Assembly: GCA_965662885.1 (NCBI GenBank)
Contig: CBFIJI010000007.1
Coordinates: 1 to 40,807, forward strand
From: CBFIJI01 sp965662885
GTDB taxonomy: Bacteria > Bacteroidota > Bacteroidia > Flavobacteriales > Flavobacteriaceae
DNA length: 40,807 bases
Direction of reading: 5' to 3'
The notes beneath the pieces are model-generated. The model was not told where the DNA came from and did not search any database. It saw only the letters and a list, made by a program, of their open reading frames with translations. A program made the position numbers and the translations under genes. This document shows, piece after piece, positions 32,959-40,454 of the stretch. Every line of letters begins with the position of its first letter. Positions within the stretch are counted from its first letter, which is position 1.

Positions 32959-33936
32959 ATGAAAGTTGTTGAGCAGATAAAAGAACCCATCTATGAAGAG
33001 ATGGAACTTTTTGAAAAAAAAGTGGTTAAATCCATGTCTTCCAATGTAGCCTTGCTCAACAGAATTACCCACTTCATTATTAACCGCAAAGGAAAACAAA
33101 TGCGTCCAATGTTTGTTTTCTTGGTTGCCAAGCTTCTTGGTGGTGGAAAAGTGAATGAGCGCTCTTATAGAGGGGCATCCGTCATTGAGCTCATTCATAC
33201 AGCTACTTTAGTGCATGACGATGTGGTGGATGATAGTAATCAACGGCGAGGATTTTTTTCCTTAAATGCACTATGGAAAAATAAAATTGCAGTTCTTGTT
33301 GGAGACTACTTGTTGTCCAAAGGATTATTGCTCTCTATTGAAAATGAAGATTTTGACTTATTAAAAATTATTTCAGTAGCTGTAAGAGAAATGAGTCAAG
33401 GTGAATTGCTCCAAATAGAAAAAGCGAGAGACTTAGATATTACTGAATCGGTTTATTACGAAATTATCAGGCAAAAAACAGCAACCCTTTTAGCTGCATG
33501 TTGCGCAATAGGAGCCAAGTCCGTTGGTGCCTCAGATGAATCCGTGGATAAAATGCATACTTTTGGACAATTGCTGGGCATGGCTTTTCAGATCAAAGAT
33601 GATTTATTTGATTACGGGACTGCCCGAATTGGAAAACCTACAGGGATTGATATTAAAGAGCAAAAAATGACCTTACCCCTAATTCATACTCTCAATACAG
33701 TATCATCAAAAGAAAAAAAATGGCTGGTTAACAGTATCAAAAATCAAAATAAAAATAAAGAACGTGTTAAAGAAGTAATTAAGAAAGTCATAAATACTGG
33801 TGGACTTGATTTTGCTATAGAAAAAATGAATGCGTATCGTGACGAAGCTTTGGCCATTTTATTTGAGTTTCCTAAAAATGAATATAGAGACCGTTTGGAG
33901 CTTATGGTCAAGTATGTTGTTGAACGAGAAATTTAA
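32959..33936 (+). CDS. Trans-polyprenyl diphosphate synthase (likely octaprenyl type)
   Basis: The protein elongates an allylic diphosphate with isopentenyl units to make the long chain for a quinone. The 325 residues show the first Asp-rich motif D87-D88-x-x-D91 in LVHDDVVDD and the second D214-D215-x-x-D218 in QIKDDLFDY. Length and the lack of a short-chain signature suggest the long-chain class (IspB-like) that supplies menaquinone side chains; chain length is inferred. The start is supported by a promoter ending 7 bases before the ATG. Confidence 0.9.
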   Translation: MKVVEQIKEPIYEEMELFEKKVVKSMSSNVALLNRITHFIINRKGKQMRPMFVFLVAKLLGGGKVNERSYRGASVIELIHTATLVHDDVVDDSNQRRGFFSLNALWKNKIAVLVGDYLLSKGLLLSIENEDFDLLKIISVAVREMSQGELLQIEKARDLDITESVYYEIIRQKTATLLAACCAIGAKSVGASDESVDKMHTFGQLLGMAFQIKDDLFDYGTARIGKPTGIDIKEQKMTLPLIHTLNTVSSKEKKWLVNSIKNQNKNKERVKEVIKKVINTGGLDFAIEKMNAYRDEALAILFEFPKNEYRDRLELMVKYVVEREI

Positions 33937-34020
33937 ATAACTACTTTTCGACCCTTCTTTATGGAATCTCCGAATAAATAGTTTAATTCCTTTTTTACTA
34001 AATAATTAAACGGATACCAT

Positions 34021-34028
34021 TATTTTAG
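34021..34028 (+). promoter_or_regulatory. Possible -7 element for dnaG
   Basis: TATTTTAG matches seven of eight positions of TAnnTTTG, 30 bases before the TTG start of dnaG. The remaining 122-base gap after the polyprenyl synthase gene shows nothing else I can name. Confidence 0.25.
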
Positions 34029-34058
34029 TAGTCAATATTATTATCAAAATTCCATCCA

Positions 34059-36020
34059 TTGATTAAAAAATCCACCATTGATGAAGTTTACGAGACCGCT
34101 CGGGTTGAGGAAGTGATTGGTGATTTTGTTGTCTTAAAAAAGTCAGGATCGAGTTTTAAAGGCTTAAGTCCTTTTTCACAGGAGCGAACACCAAGTTTTA
34201 TGGTTTCTCCTGTAAAACAAATTTGGAAAGATTTTAGTAGTGGAAAAGGAGGGAATGTTGTCGCCTTTTTGATGGAGCATGAGCATTTTACTTATCCTGA
34301 AGCCATTCGCTATTTGGCGAAGAAATACAATATTGAAATTGAAGAGACAGAACAAACAGATCGCGAAAAAGAGCGCGCTAATGAACTGGAAAGTCTCTAC
34401 TTAGTTGCGAAGTACGCCAAAGAAACTTTTGAAAAAAATCTTTGGGAAAGTGAACAAGGAAAAGCCATAGGCTTGACCTATTTTAAAGAGCGAAATTTTA
34501 CAGAAGCGACCATCCGTGACTTTGCATTAGGATTTACATTTGAAAAGAAAGATTCTTTTTATCAAACGGCTAAAAAAGCGGGGTATTCTGAAGATTTTTT
34601 GGAGAAGACAGGACTGGTTATTTTGAATGAATTTGGGGCGGTTGACCGTTTTAGAGGTCGCGTTATGTTTCCTATTCGTAGTATGTCCGGTCGGATTCAA
34701 GGTTTTGGTGGACGCATTTTATCCGACTCAAAAAAAACAGCCAAATACCTCAATTCACCCGAAAGTGATATCTATCACAAGAGTAAGGTGCTTTATGGGA
34801 TTTATGAATCTAAAAAAACTATAGCAAAAGACGATTTATGCTATCTCGTTGAAGGTTATACTGATGTTATACAACTCCATCAAAAGGGGGTTAAAAACGT
34901 GGTTTCCTCGTCAGGAACTGCTTTGACTCCTGATCAAATTCGAATGATTCGTCGTCTTACTTCAAATATTGTTGTTTTATTTGATGGTGATACAGCTGGA
35001 TTAAACGCAGCCATACGAGGTGTTGATTTAATTTTGGAACAAGGGATGAATGTTCGCGTTTGTTCTTTTCCCGACGGGGAAGATCCAGATAGTTTTGCCC
35101 AAAAAAACTCGGAAGACAGTTTACGGACTTATTTAAAAGAAAATGCTAAAGACTTTATCCAGTTTAAGACAACGCTGTTACTTGACGAAGCTGCTGATGA
35201 TCCGATAAAAAAAGCAAAAATAATTAGGGATATTATCCTGAGTATTTCAAAAATTCCCGATCAGATTCAACAAGAGCTTTATGTTCAACGGACTGCTACT
35301 TTACTTAATATTTCTGAATCCGTTTTATTTAATACACTTGCCCAAGAAAAACACAAAAAAACAGGTGTTTCTAGAACCACCAACAAAGCGCCTTCTGTAC
35401 CCACAGTTTCTCTTAAAGCCACGACTTCTGAGGTAGAAAAACACAATCCGCTTCTAGAACTCGAAAAACAAATTATTAGTATTCTCTTGCATTATGGAAA
35501 CCAAGAAGCTGAATTTGATGAAATTTTACTACGAACAGATGAATCTGGAAATCTTATTGAAGAGTCCAAAGTAATTAGCACAAAAGTTCACGAAAAAATA
35601 TTTTTGGACTTACAACAAGACGAAGTAGAGTTAATACAGCCTGAATTCCAACAACTTTATCAACAATTGATTGGTCTTTATCAAACGGAAGGGGAGGTTC
35701 AGCCAGAAAAAATTGTACAACAAACAGACCCCAAACTGGGGCAAATCATCTCTGATATTTTAATGGTCGATGAAAAACATCAGCTTCACGACTGGGAAAA
35801 GAAAAATATTTTTGTTCGAGATAGAAAAAGTTCTGTAGGTCAGTTAGTTAGTGAAACCATTCTTACCTTACGACGGTATTTGATTGACCAAAAAATACAA
35901 TCTTTAGTAAAGAAAACACAAGTGGTTGAAGAGGGAAATAATGCAGCAGTTCTTGAGGATATAATGAGCTATCAAGGATTAAAAAAACTGCTGTCTCTCA
36001 AACTCAATCGCGTTCTTTAA
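34059..36020 (+). CDS. dnaG: DNA primase, zinc-ligand-less variant
   Basis: DnaG makes RNA primers for replication. The 653 residues include an N-terminal zinc-domain fold (about 1-90), the RNA polymerase domain with Toprim motifs EGYTD (265-269) and DGD (309-311), and a C-terminal helicase-binding region. The fold residues around the zinc site are conserved (LSPFSQERTPSF and IWKDFSSGKGGN), but the four ligands expected as C-x2-H and C-x2-C are S37, S40, D58 and S61, so zinc cannot bind in the usual way. I recall a similar pattern in other Flavobacteriaceae, while Bacteroides keeps the ligands. The start is TTG at 34059, giving MIKKSTIDEVYETARVEEVI, the normal N-terminus. The stop overlaps the stop of the converging regulator gene. 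Confidence 0.95.
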   Translation: MIKKSTIDEVYETARVEEVIGDFVVLKKSGSSFKGLSPFSQERTPSFMVSPVKQIWKDFSSGKGGNVVAFLMEHEHFTYPEAIRYLAKKYNIEIEETEQTDREKERANELESLYLVAKYAKETFEKNLWESEQGKAIGLTYFKERNFTEATIRDFALGFTFEKKDSFYQTAKKAGYSEDFLEKTGLVILNEFGAVDRFRGRVMFPIRSMSGRIQGFGGRILSDSKKTAKYLNSPESDIYHKSKVLYGIYESKKTIAKDDLCYLVEGYTDVIQLHQKGVKNVVSSSGTALTPDQIRMIRRLTSNIVVLFDGDTAGLNAAIRGVDLILEQGMNVRVCSFPDGEDPDSFAQKNSEDSLRTYLKENAKDFIQFKTTLLLDEAADDPIKKAKIIRDIILSISKIPDQIQQELYVQRTATLLNISESVLFNTLAQEKHKKTGVSRTTNKAPSVPTVSLKATTSEVEKHNPLLELEKQIISILLHYGNQEAEFDEILLRTDESGNLIEESKVISTKVHEKIFLDLQQDEVELIQPEFQQLYQQLIGLYQTEGEVQPEKIVQQTDPKLGQIISDILMVDEKHQLHDWEKKNIFVRDRKSSVGQLVSETILTLRRYLIDQKIQSLVKKTQVVEEGNNAAVLEDIMSYQGLKKLLSLKLNRVL

Positions 36021-36649
36021 AGAATATCCAAATTTCGTGCTTGTTGATATAAATCAACGACACTTCGGACATGTAATTTTTTCATAATCCGGCTTTTGTA
36101 GGTGTTGATTGTCTTTTGATGAATTTCCAAAATATTAGCAATATCCACATTGCGTTTACCTTCCACCAAATATTTGAGTACTTCAACCTCTCTTGCGGAT
36201 AGTTTTCCAAAAACTGTTCTTGGTTTTCTAACATCAATATTTCTCGTTATTTCATTGGCAAAATTGGTTGTGATATGGTACCTGTCTTGATAAACATTTT
36301 CAATAGCTTCTGTGATCACTTCTTGCTTTGCTTTTTTGGAAAGAAACCCAGTTGCCCCTGCTTTTAGAATGGATACGGCATAGACAGAATTTGGAAACGA
36401 GGTGTAAATTAAGATACTAATATTTGGATAAAATTTCTTGACATCTTTAATCATTTTAATGAGGCTTCCTCCAGGTAAATCCATTTCACTAATGACAACA
36501 TCAATATCTTCAAGTTCTAATGCTTCCATAAGCTCTTTAACATCATAGGCAACAATGTCAACACTAATATGATCGGTTTCTTTAAAGAAATCCTTAAAAC
36601 CATTATGGATAATAGGGTGTGGATCTAGTAAGGCAGTTTTAATTTGCAT
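36017..36649 (-). CDS. LuxR/NarL-type regulator with an atypical receiver domain
   Basis: The protein has an N-terminal receiver-like domain (about 1-120) and a C-terminal LuxR-type helix-turn-helix (about 148-205, LSAREVEVLKYLVEGKRNVD). The receiver lacks the phospho-acceptor: where NarL-type proteins have Asp before the conserved L-P, this has E55 in VVISEMDLP. The acidic pair is also reduced (D9 followed by P10), while T83 and the Lys at 105-106 are kept. It therefore may not be switched by normal phosphorylation. The frame is open to an ATG at 36676, but a strong promoter ends 1 base before that codon, so the ATG at 36649 (MQIKTALLDPHP, 210 residues) is preferred. The gene lies downstream of nadE and converges with dnaG. 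Confidence 0.85.
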   Translation of the reverse strand: MQIKTALLDPHPIIHNGFKDFFKETDHISVDIVAYDVKELMEALELEDIDVVISEMDLPGGSLIKMIKDVKKFYPNISILIYTSFPNSVYAVSILKAGATGFLSKKAKQEVITEAIENVYQDRYHITTNFANEITRNIDVRKPRTVFGKLSAREVEVLKYLVEGKRNVDIANILEIHQKTINTYKSRIMKKLHVRSVVDLYQQARNLDIL

Positions 36650-36677
36650 AGTAATTAGCTTTGGGGCAGTTACCATA

Positions 36678-36708
36678 CAAAGATAGTAAACAATTACAAT
36701 AGTTTCAA
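36678..36708 (-). promoter_or_regulatory. -33/-7 promoter of the LuxR-type regulator
   Basis: On the minus strand: TTG (36708-36706), a 20-base spacer, and TATCTTTG (36685-36678). The -33 element lies within the last codons of nadE, so the regulator can be transcribed separately from nadE. The expected start site falls after the ATG at 36676, which favours translation from 36649. Confidence 0.58.
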
Positions 36709-37485
36709 AGGAATTTCACAAACGGGAATTGGAAGCATCTTATGTTTGTTTTGAGAATTGAACTTTTTATAGTTGTTGAAAGCAAGTGTCTCTTCTTGAG
36801 TAAAACTTTTAGGGTCGAGACCTTTTTGATCTGCCTGCATGGCCCATTCCAATTTTTCATAGCTCACGCCAAGTTGCTCTTCGTCAGTCCTGTCGTCACT
36901 CCAAAGGCCATCAGTTGGTGCTGCAGTTTGAATACTTTTAATAATTTCTAAATGTTCGGCAAGACCGTAAACTTCTGTTTTCAACAGATCTGCAATTGGA
37001 CTAAGATCAACCCCTCCATCACCGTATTTTGTGTAAAAACCAACGCCAAAGTCTTCTACTTTATTTCCAGTCCCTGCGACTAAATAGCGATGAAGTGCTG
37101 CAAAATAATATAAAGTACTCATGCGAAAACGTGCTCTGGTATTCGCTAAACTTAAAAGTTGTTGCTCATGGTTATCTTCTGAAGGAAGCGTTGTTTTGAA
37201 CTGCTCAAATACCTCCGTAAGTTGGATGGTATGATGGGAAACGTTTGAGAATTTTGATTCCAACCATTTAATATGATCATGAGCTCTATTTACTTGATCT
37301 TTTTGTTGATGAATGGGCATTTCTATACACAGTAATGGCTTTCCTGTCAGTGCACACAAGGTAGACGTAACAGCAGAGTCGATTCCCCCGGAAACCCCTA
37401 CAACAAATCCTTTCATTCCTGCATTGTCAATGTATTCATTAAGCCATTGAACAATGTGTTCCACTATTTTTTCGGGTGATTTCAT
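36694..37485 (-). CDS. nadE: NAD+ synthase, ammonia-dependent
   Basis: NadE amidates deamido-NAD to NAD using ATP. At 263 residues it is the short, ammonia-dependent form without a glutaminase domain. The ATP-pyrophosphatase P-loop SGGIDS is at 32-37, and the second substrate region GTGNKVEDFGVGFYTKYGDG spans about 138-157. It is divergent from gldB across a 78-base gap, an arrangement that I recall from other flavobacteria. No clear promoter for nadE is seen in that gap. Confidence 0.95.
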   Translation of the reverse strand: MKSPEKIVEHIVQWLNEYIDNAGMKGFVVGVSGGIDSAVTSTLCALTGKPLLCIEMPIHQQKDQVNRAHDHIKWLESKFSNVSHHTIQLTEVFEQFKTTLPSEDNHEQQLLSLANTRARFRMSTLYYFAALHRYLVAGTGNKVEDFGVGFYTKYGDGGVDLSPIADLLKTEVYGLAEHLEIIKSIQTAAPTDGLWSDDRTDEEQLGVSYEKLEWAMQADQKGLDPKSFTQEETLAFNNYKKFNSQNKHKMLPIPVCEIPLKLL

Positions 37486-37507
37486 TTTCTATTTGGTTTA
37501 TAGCAAT

Positions 37508-37515
37508 TAAATTTG
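37508..37515 (+). promoter_or_regulatory. -7 element for gldB-gldC
   Basis: TAAATTTG matches TAnnTTTG exactly, 48 bases before the gldB ATG. The closest TTG upstream is only 12 bases away, so the -33 element is unclear. Confidence 0.38.
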
Positions 37516-37563
37516 TTTAAAATTAAGACATTTGAGTTTTAATTAAAAAAACAATTTTTAGAA

Positions 37564-38544
37564 ATGGTAAAAAAAAGAAAATTTTTGAGAATTACTGTTC
37601 GATTTTTTCTTTTTGGGGCCATTTTGGGCTGTGATTCAATTGCCAACGAAGAGAAAGAAATCAATATGATTCCGGTTACTTTGGAGATTGATCGTTTTGA
37701 CCGAAAATTTTATCAATCAGGGGCAGATCGAATTCCGACACTTAAAAAAGAATACCCTTATTTGTTTCCTGTTCAATTTCCTGATAGTATTTGGGCAAAC
37801 CGTCAAAAAGATTCCTTGCAGCGTCTCTTACAAAACGCTATAGAAATTACTTTCCCTTCTTTGGATTTTTTAGAAAAAGAATTAGCTCATCTGTTTCAAC
37901 ACATTAAGTTTTATTTTCCAGAAGTTAAAATTCCCCATACTATTTCACTGACTAATAATGTTGATTATCAGGTTAAAACGATCTATTCAGATAGCCTTTT
38001 ACTCCTTTCATTAGACACTTTTCTAGGGAGTGAGCATCCACTTTATGAAGGTATCCCCCAATATATTCGAAAGGAAATGAATATTTCTTACCTGCCCTCT
38101 CAAGTGGTTGACAAGCTTAGTGATTTTTATGTTTCGCCACCTGAAGACCGAACTTTACTTGCTCAAATGCTTTATCACGGTAAAAAAATGTATTTGCAGG
38201 ATTTGCTGCTTCCTCATATTGATGAAGGTTTTAGGATAGGGTTCACCTCAGCGGAGATGGATTGGGTAAATACAAACGAACGTTATATATGGCAGTATTT
38301 TATTGAAAAGGAAATTTTATATGGAACAGATCCCAATTTAGCTGCTCGTTTTATCAATCCTGCGCCATTTTCTAAATTCTATTTAGCGATTGATAATGAA
38401 ACCCCTGGAGGTATTGGCCGATGGGTGGGAATGCAAATTGTAAAATCATATGTTAAAAAATATCCAAAGACACCCATCGACCAACTTTTAAAATTACCTA
38501 CTCAAGTTCTCTTTAATGATTCAAATTATAAACCAAAACGTTAA
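37564..38544 (+). CDS. gldB: Gliding motility lipoprotein GldB
   Basis: GldB is a lipoprotein required for flavobacterial gliding; its biochemical role is unknown. The 326 residues begin with a basic N-terminus and hydrophobic stretch followed by a lipobox with the lipidated cysteine C23 (FGAILGCDS). Conserved blocks such as EIDRFDRKFYQ (about 41-51) and the late GGIGRWVGMQIVKSYV are typical of GldB. Its stop codon shares one base with the gldC start (TAATG), so the two are translationally coupled. Confidence 0.93.
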   Translation: MVKKRKFLRITVRFFLFGAILGCDSIANEEKEINMIPVTLEIDRFDRKFYQSGADRIPTLKKEYPYLFPVQFPDSIWANRQKDSLQRLLQNAIEITFPSLDFLEKELAHLFQHIKFYFPEVKIPHTISLTNNVDYQVKTIYSDSLLLLSLDTFLGSEHPLYEGIPQYIRKEMNISYLPSQVVDKLSDFYVSPPEDRTLLAQMLYHGKKMYLQDLLLPHIDEGFRIGFTSAEMDWVNTNERYIWQYFIEKEILYGTDPNLAARFINPAPFSKFYLAIDNETPGGIGRWVGMQIVKSYVKKYPKTPIDQLLKLPTQVLFNDSNYKPKR

Positions 38545-38882
38545 TGGCAATTCATAAAAAAACAACCATCTCGATTGAAGTAGGTCTTGATGAAAATAAT
38601 TTACCAGAACAGATGGAGTGGTCCGCACCCGATGGAGGAATATCCAAGGAAGCTGCCCAAGCAATGCTTTTGTCCATTTGGGACGGTAAAAATCAAGAGA
38701 CTTTAAAAATGGACTTATGGATAAAAGAAATGCCAGTAGATCAAATGCAGCTTTTTTTCTATCAAAGTTTAATGTCAATGAGTGACACCTTCTTTAAGGC
38801 TACTCAAGATGAAAAAATGACTGCAACTATGCGTGACTTTTGCGCCTATTTTGCGGAGAAATTAGAGATTAAATTACCCTAA
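38544..38882 (+). CDS. gldC: Gliding motility protein GldC
   Basis: GldC is a small protein needed for normal gliding and is found beside GldB in flavobacteria. The 112 residues have no signal peptide; typical blocks are ISIEVGLDENNLPEQMEW and a Trp/Asp stretch (LSIWDGKNQETLKMDLWIKEMP). It starts inside the gldB stop codon. It converges with engB and the two stop codons overlap. Confidence 0.95.
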   Translation: MAIHKKTTISIEVGLDENNLPEQMEWSAPDGGISKEAAQAMLLSIWDGKNQETLKMDLWIKEMPVDQMQLFFYQSLMSMSDTFFKATQDEKMTATMRDFCAYFAEKLEIKLP

Positions 38883-39496
38883 AATAAGGGAGATTTGGAA
38901 TGCTCCTCATTAAGAGAGTCGATATAATTCAGTAGCTCATCGTTACCAATTTTTTTTGTAGATGAAGTGATGAATATTTGTGGAACTTCTTCCCAAGCAC
39001 CTTCAAGCAAAGTTGCTTTGTAGTGATCAATATTACGGTTGATGACTTCAGGTTTTATTTTATCAGCTTTTGTAAAGACAATAGAAAAGGGGATATAATT
39101 ACGACCAAGCCATTCCATAAAATCAAGATCAATAGGTTGTGGTTCGTGCCTAATATCAATCAAAACAAATGCACAAATAAGTTGTTTTCTCTGTTTAAAG
39201 TAGTTGGTGATGAACTTTTGGAATATCTTTTTTTTTGTTTTTGACACACGTGCATAACCATAACCTGGGAGGTCAACCAAGTACCAATTTTCGTTGACAA
39301 GAAAGTGATTGATTAGTTGAGTTTTTCCCGGTCTAGAAGATGTTTTTGCTAACTTTTTGGTATTGCACAATGCGTTAATTAGTGAAGATTTCCCCACATT
39401 AGAACGTCCTATAAATGCAAAATCAGGCAAATTACCTTTTGGGCATTTAGCGACATCCGTATTGCTTATTGTAAAATTAGCCGACCGAACCTGCAT
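38879..39496 (-). CDS. engB: EngB/YsxC family ribosome-assembly GTPase
   Basis: This GTPase, also called YihA/YsxC, helps assemble the 50S subunit. The 205 residues carry G1 GRSNVGKSS (30-38), G2 region around the PGKTQ block (56-60), G3 DLPGYG (75-80) and G4 TKAD (142-145), with a G5-like SSTKK after. It is complete and of normal length. It lies 9 bases downstream of the alpha/beta hydrolase gene and probably shares its transcript. Confidence 0.96.
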   Translation of the reverse strand: MQVRSANFTISNTDVAKCPKGNLPDFAFIGRSNVGKSSLINALCNTKKLAKTSSRPGKTQLINHFLVNENWYLVDLPGYGYARVSKTKKKIFQKFITNYFKQRKQLICAFVLIDIRHEPQPIDLDFMEWLGRNYIPFSIVFTKADKIKPEVINRNIDHYKATLLEGAWEEVPQIFITSSTKKIGNDELLNYIDSLNEEHSKSPLF

Positions 39497-39505
39497 AAAC
39501 GGAAT

Positions 39506-40270
39506 TTAAAAATTATTCTTCTTGAGCCAGCTGAATAATAGTTCATTAAAGGTGTTCGGGTGTTCCATCATTGGGGCATGGCCACATTCATTAATCCAAT
39601 AGAGTGAAGCATTGGGAATTAAATCGTTAAATTCTTCAGCAACATTGGGTGGAGTAACGGTGTCTTGTGCTCCCCAAATAATAGCAGTAGGCATTTTCAT
39701 TTTTGGAAGATCATTTGACATATTGTGACGAATCGCACTTTTAGCTAGAGCCAACGTTCGAATGAGTTTACTCCGATCATTTACCGATTCATAAACTTGA
39801 TCTATAATTTCTTTGGTTGCTGTCTCAGGATTGTAAAATACAGCTTCCGTTTTTTCTTTGATATATCCATAATCTCCTCGTTTTGGATATCCTGCTCCAA
39901 GATTATTTTCGTAAAGTCCTGAACTTCCTGTGAGGACCAAACCACGAATTTTTTCTGAATGATTTTTAGCATACAGTAATGCTACATGACCACCAAGTGA
40001 ATTACCAAGAAGGATGACATCTTCCAGTCCTTTTTCTAAAATAAATTCGTGAAGAAATTCAGATAATGCATAAACCGAAGTGTTTAAAACAGGAAGTGTA
40101 TATAAAGGTAATTCAGGAAATATAACACGGTATTTTTTTTCTGGAAAATAATTTAGAACCCCTTCAAAATTGCTTAAACCACCCATCAATCCATGAAGAA
40201 TTATAATGGGTTGTCCATCACCGGATTCAATATAATTGAATTTATTTTCTTGAATTTTCTGATTTTTCAT
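39506..40270 (-). CDS. Alpha/beta-fold hydrolase
   Basis: The 254-residue protein is an alpha/beta hydrolase with a complete triad: S91 in the nucleophile elbow GNSLGG, D203 in WGAQDTVTPP, and H231 in ECGHAPMMEHP; the oxyanion HG motif is in IILHGLMGG. Substrate is unknown; it has no signal peptide. The frame is open to an ATG at 40315, but two exact -7 elements lie between that codon and the ATG at 40270, the nearer ending 10 bases before it, so 40270 is preferred. The position between engB and mraZ is conserved in flavobacteria as far as I recall, with no known functional link. Confidence 0.88.
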   Translation of the reverse strand: MKNQKIQENKFNYIESGDGQPIIILHGLMGGLSNFEGVLNYFPEKKYRVIFPELPLYTLPVLNTSVYALSEFLHEFILEKGLEDVILLGNSLGGHVALLYAKNHSEKIRGLVLTGSSGLYENNLGAGYPKRGDYGYIKEKTEAVFYNPETATKEIIDQVYESVNDRSKLIRTLALAKSAIRHNMSNDLPKMKMPTAIIWGAQDTVTPPNVAEEFNDLIPNASLYWINECGHAPMMEHPNTFNELLFSWLKKNNF

Positions 40271-40280
40271 TCTGTAGACC

Positions 40281-40288
40281 CAAATATA
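40281..40288 (-). promoter_or_regulatory. -7 element for the alpha/beta hydrolase and engB (proximal)
   Basis: The minus strand reads TATATTTG, an exact match to TAnnTTTG, ending 10 bases before the ATG at 40270. Confidence 0.48.
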
Positions 40289-40302
40289 TTTTGGCAACGC
40301 GA

Positions 40303-40310
40303 CAAATATA
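40303..40310 (-). promoter_or_regulatory. Second -7 element for the alpha/beta hydrolase and engB (distal)
   Basis: A second TATATTTG on the minus strand, 22 bases upstream of the first. The two could give tandem start sites; only one may be used. Confidence 0.35.
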
Positions 40311-40373
40311 GACATTTCAATCTTAGTACGTGTTTTTTTGTTTCAATTAGAAACAGCCTCAATCCGATTTTTC

Positions 40374-40421
40374 AGTGGTAAAAGTTATTAACAAAGTGGT
40401 ATATAGTGGTAAAAAGTGGTA
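40374..40421 (+). promoter_or_regulatory. Predicted MraZ operator: four AGTGGTA direct repeats
   Basis: AGTGGTA occurs at 40374, 40395, 40405 and 40415. The last three are exactly 10 bases apart (GTGGT with 5-base spacers) and the first is 21 bases before them, so all lie on the same face of the helix. MraZ in other bacteria binds three direct TGGGA-type repeats with the same 10-base period upstream of its own gene. The last repeat ends 9 bases before the mraZ -7 element, so binding would cover the -33 region. Confidence 0.65.
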
Positions 40422-40430
40422 AAAAAAAGC

Positions 40431-40438
40431 TATATTTG
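40431..40438 (+). promoter_or_regulatory. mraZ: -7 element for mraZ
   Basis: TATATTTG matches TAnnTTTG exactly, 16 bases before the mraZ TTG start. The -33 region is occupied by the AGTGGTA repeats. Confidence 0.58.
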
Positions 40439-40454
40439 AGTTAAAATTAGTCCA

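Noticed and set aside
40271..40315. N-terminal extension of the alpha/beta hydrolase from an ATG at 40315
   Set aside because: Two exact -7 elements fall inside this stretch, and the family core begins after the ATG at 40270.
40374..40421. AGTGGTA repeats as a short CRISPR-like or satellite repeat
   Set aside because: Units are too short, the spacing is one helical turn and the place directly before mraZ explains them as an operator.
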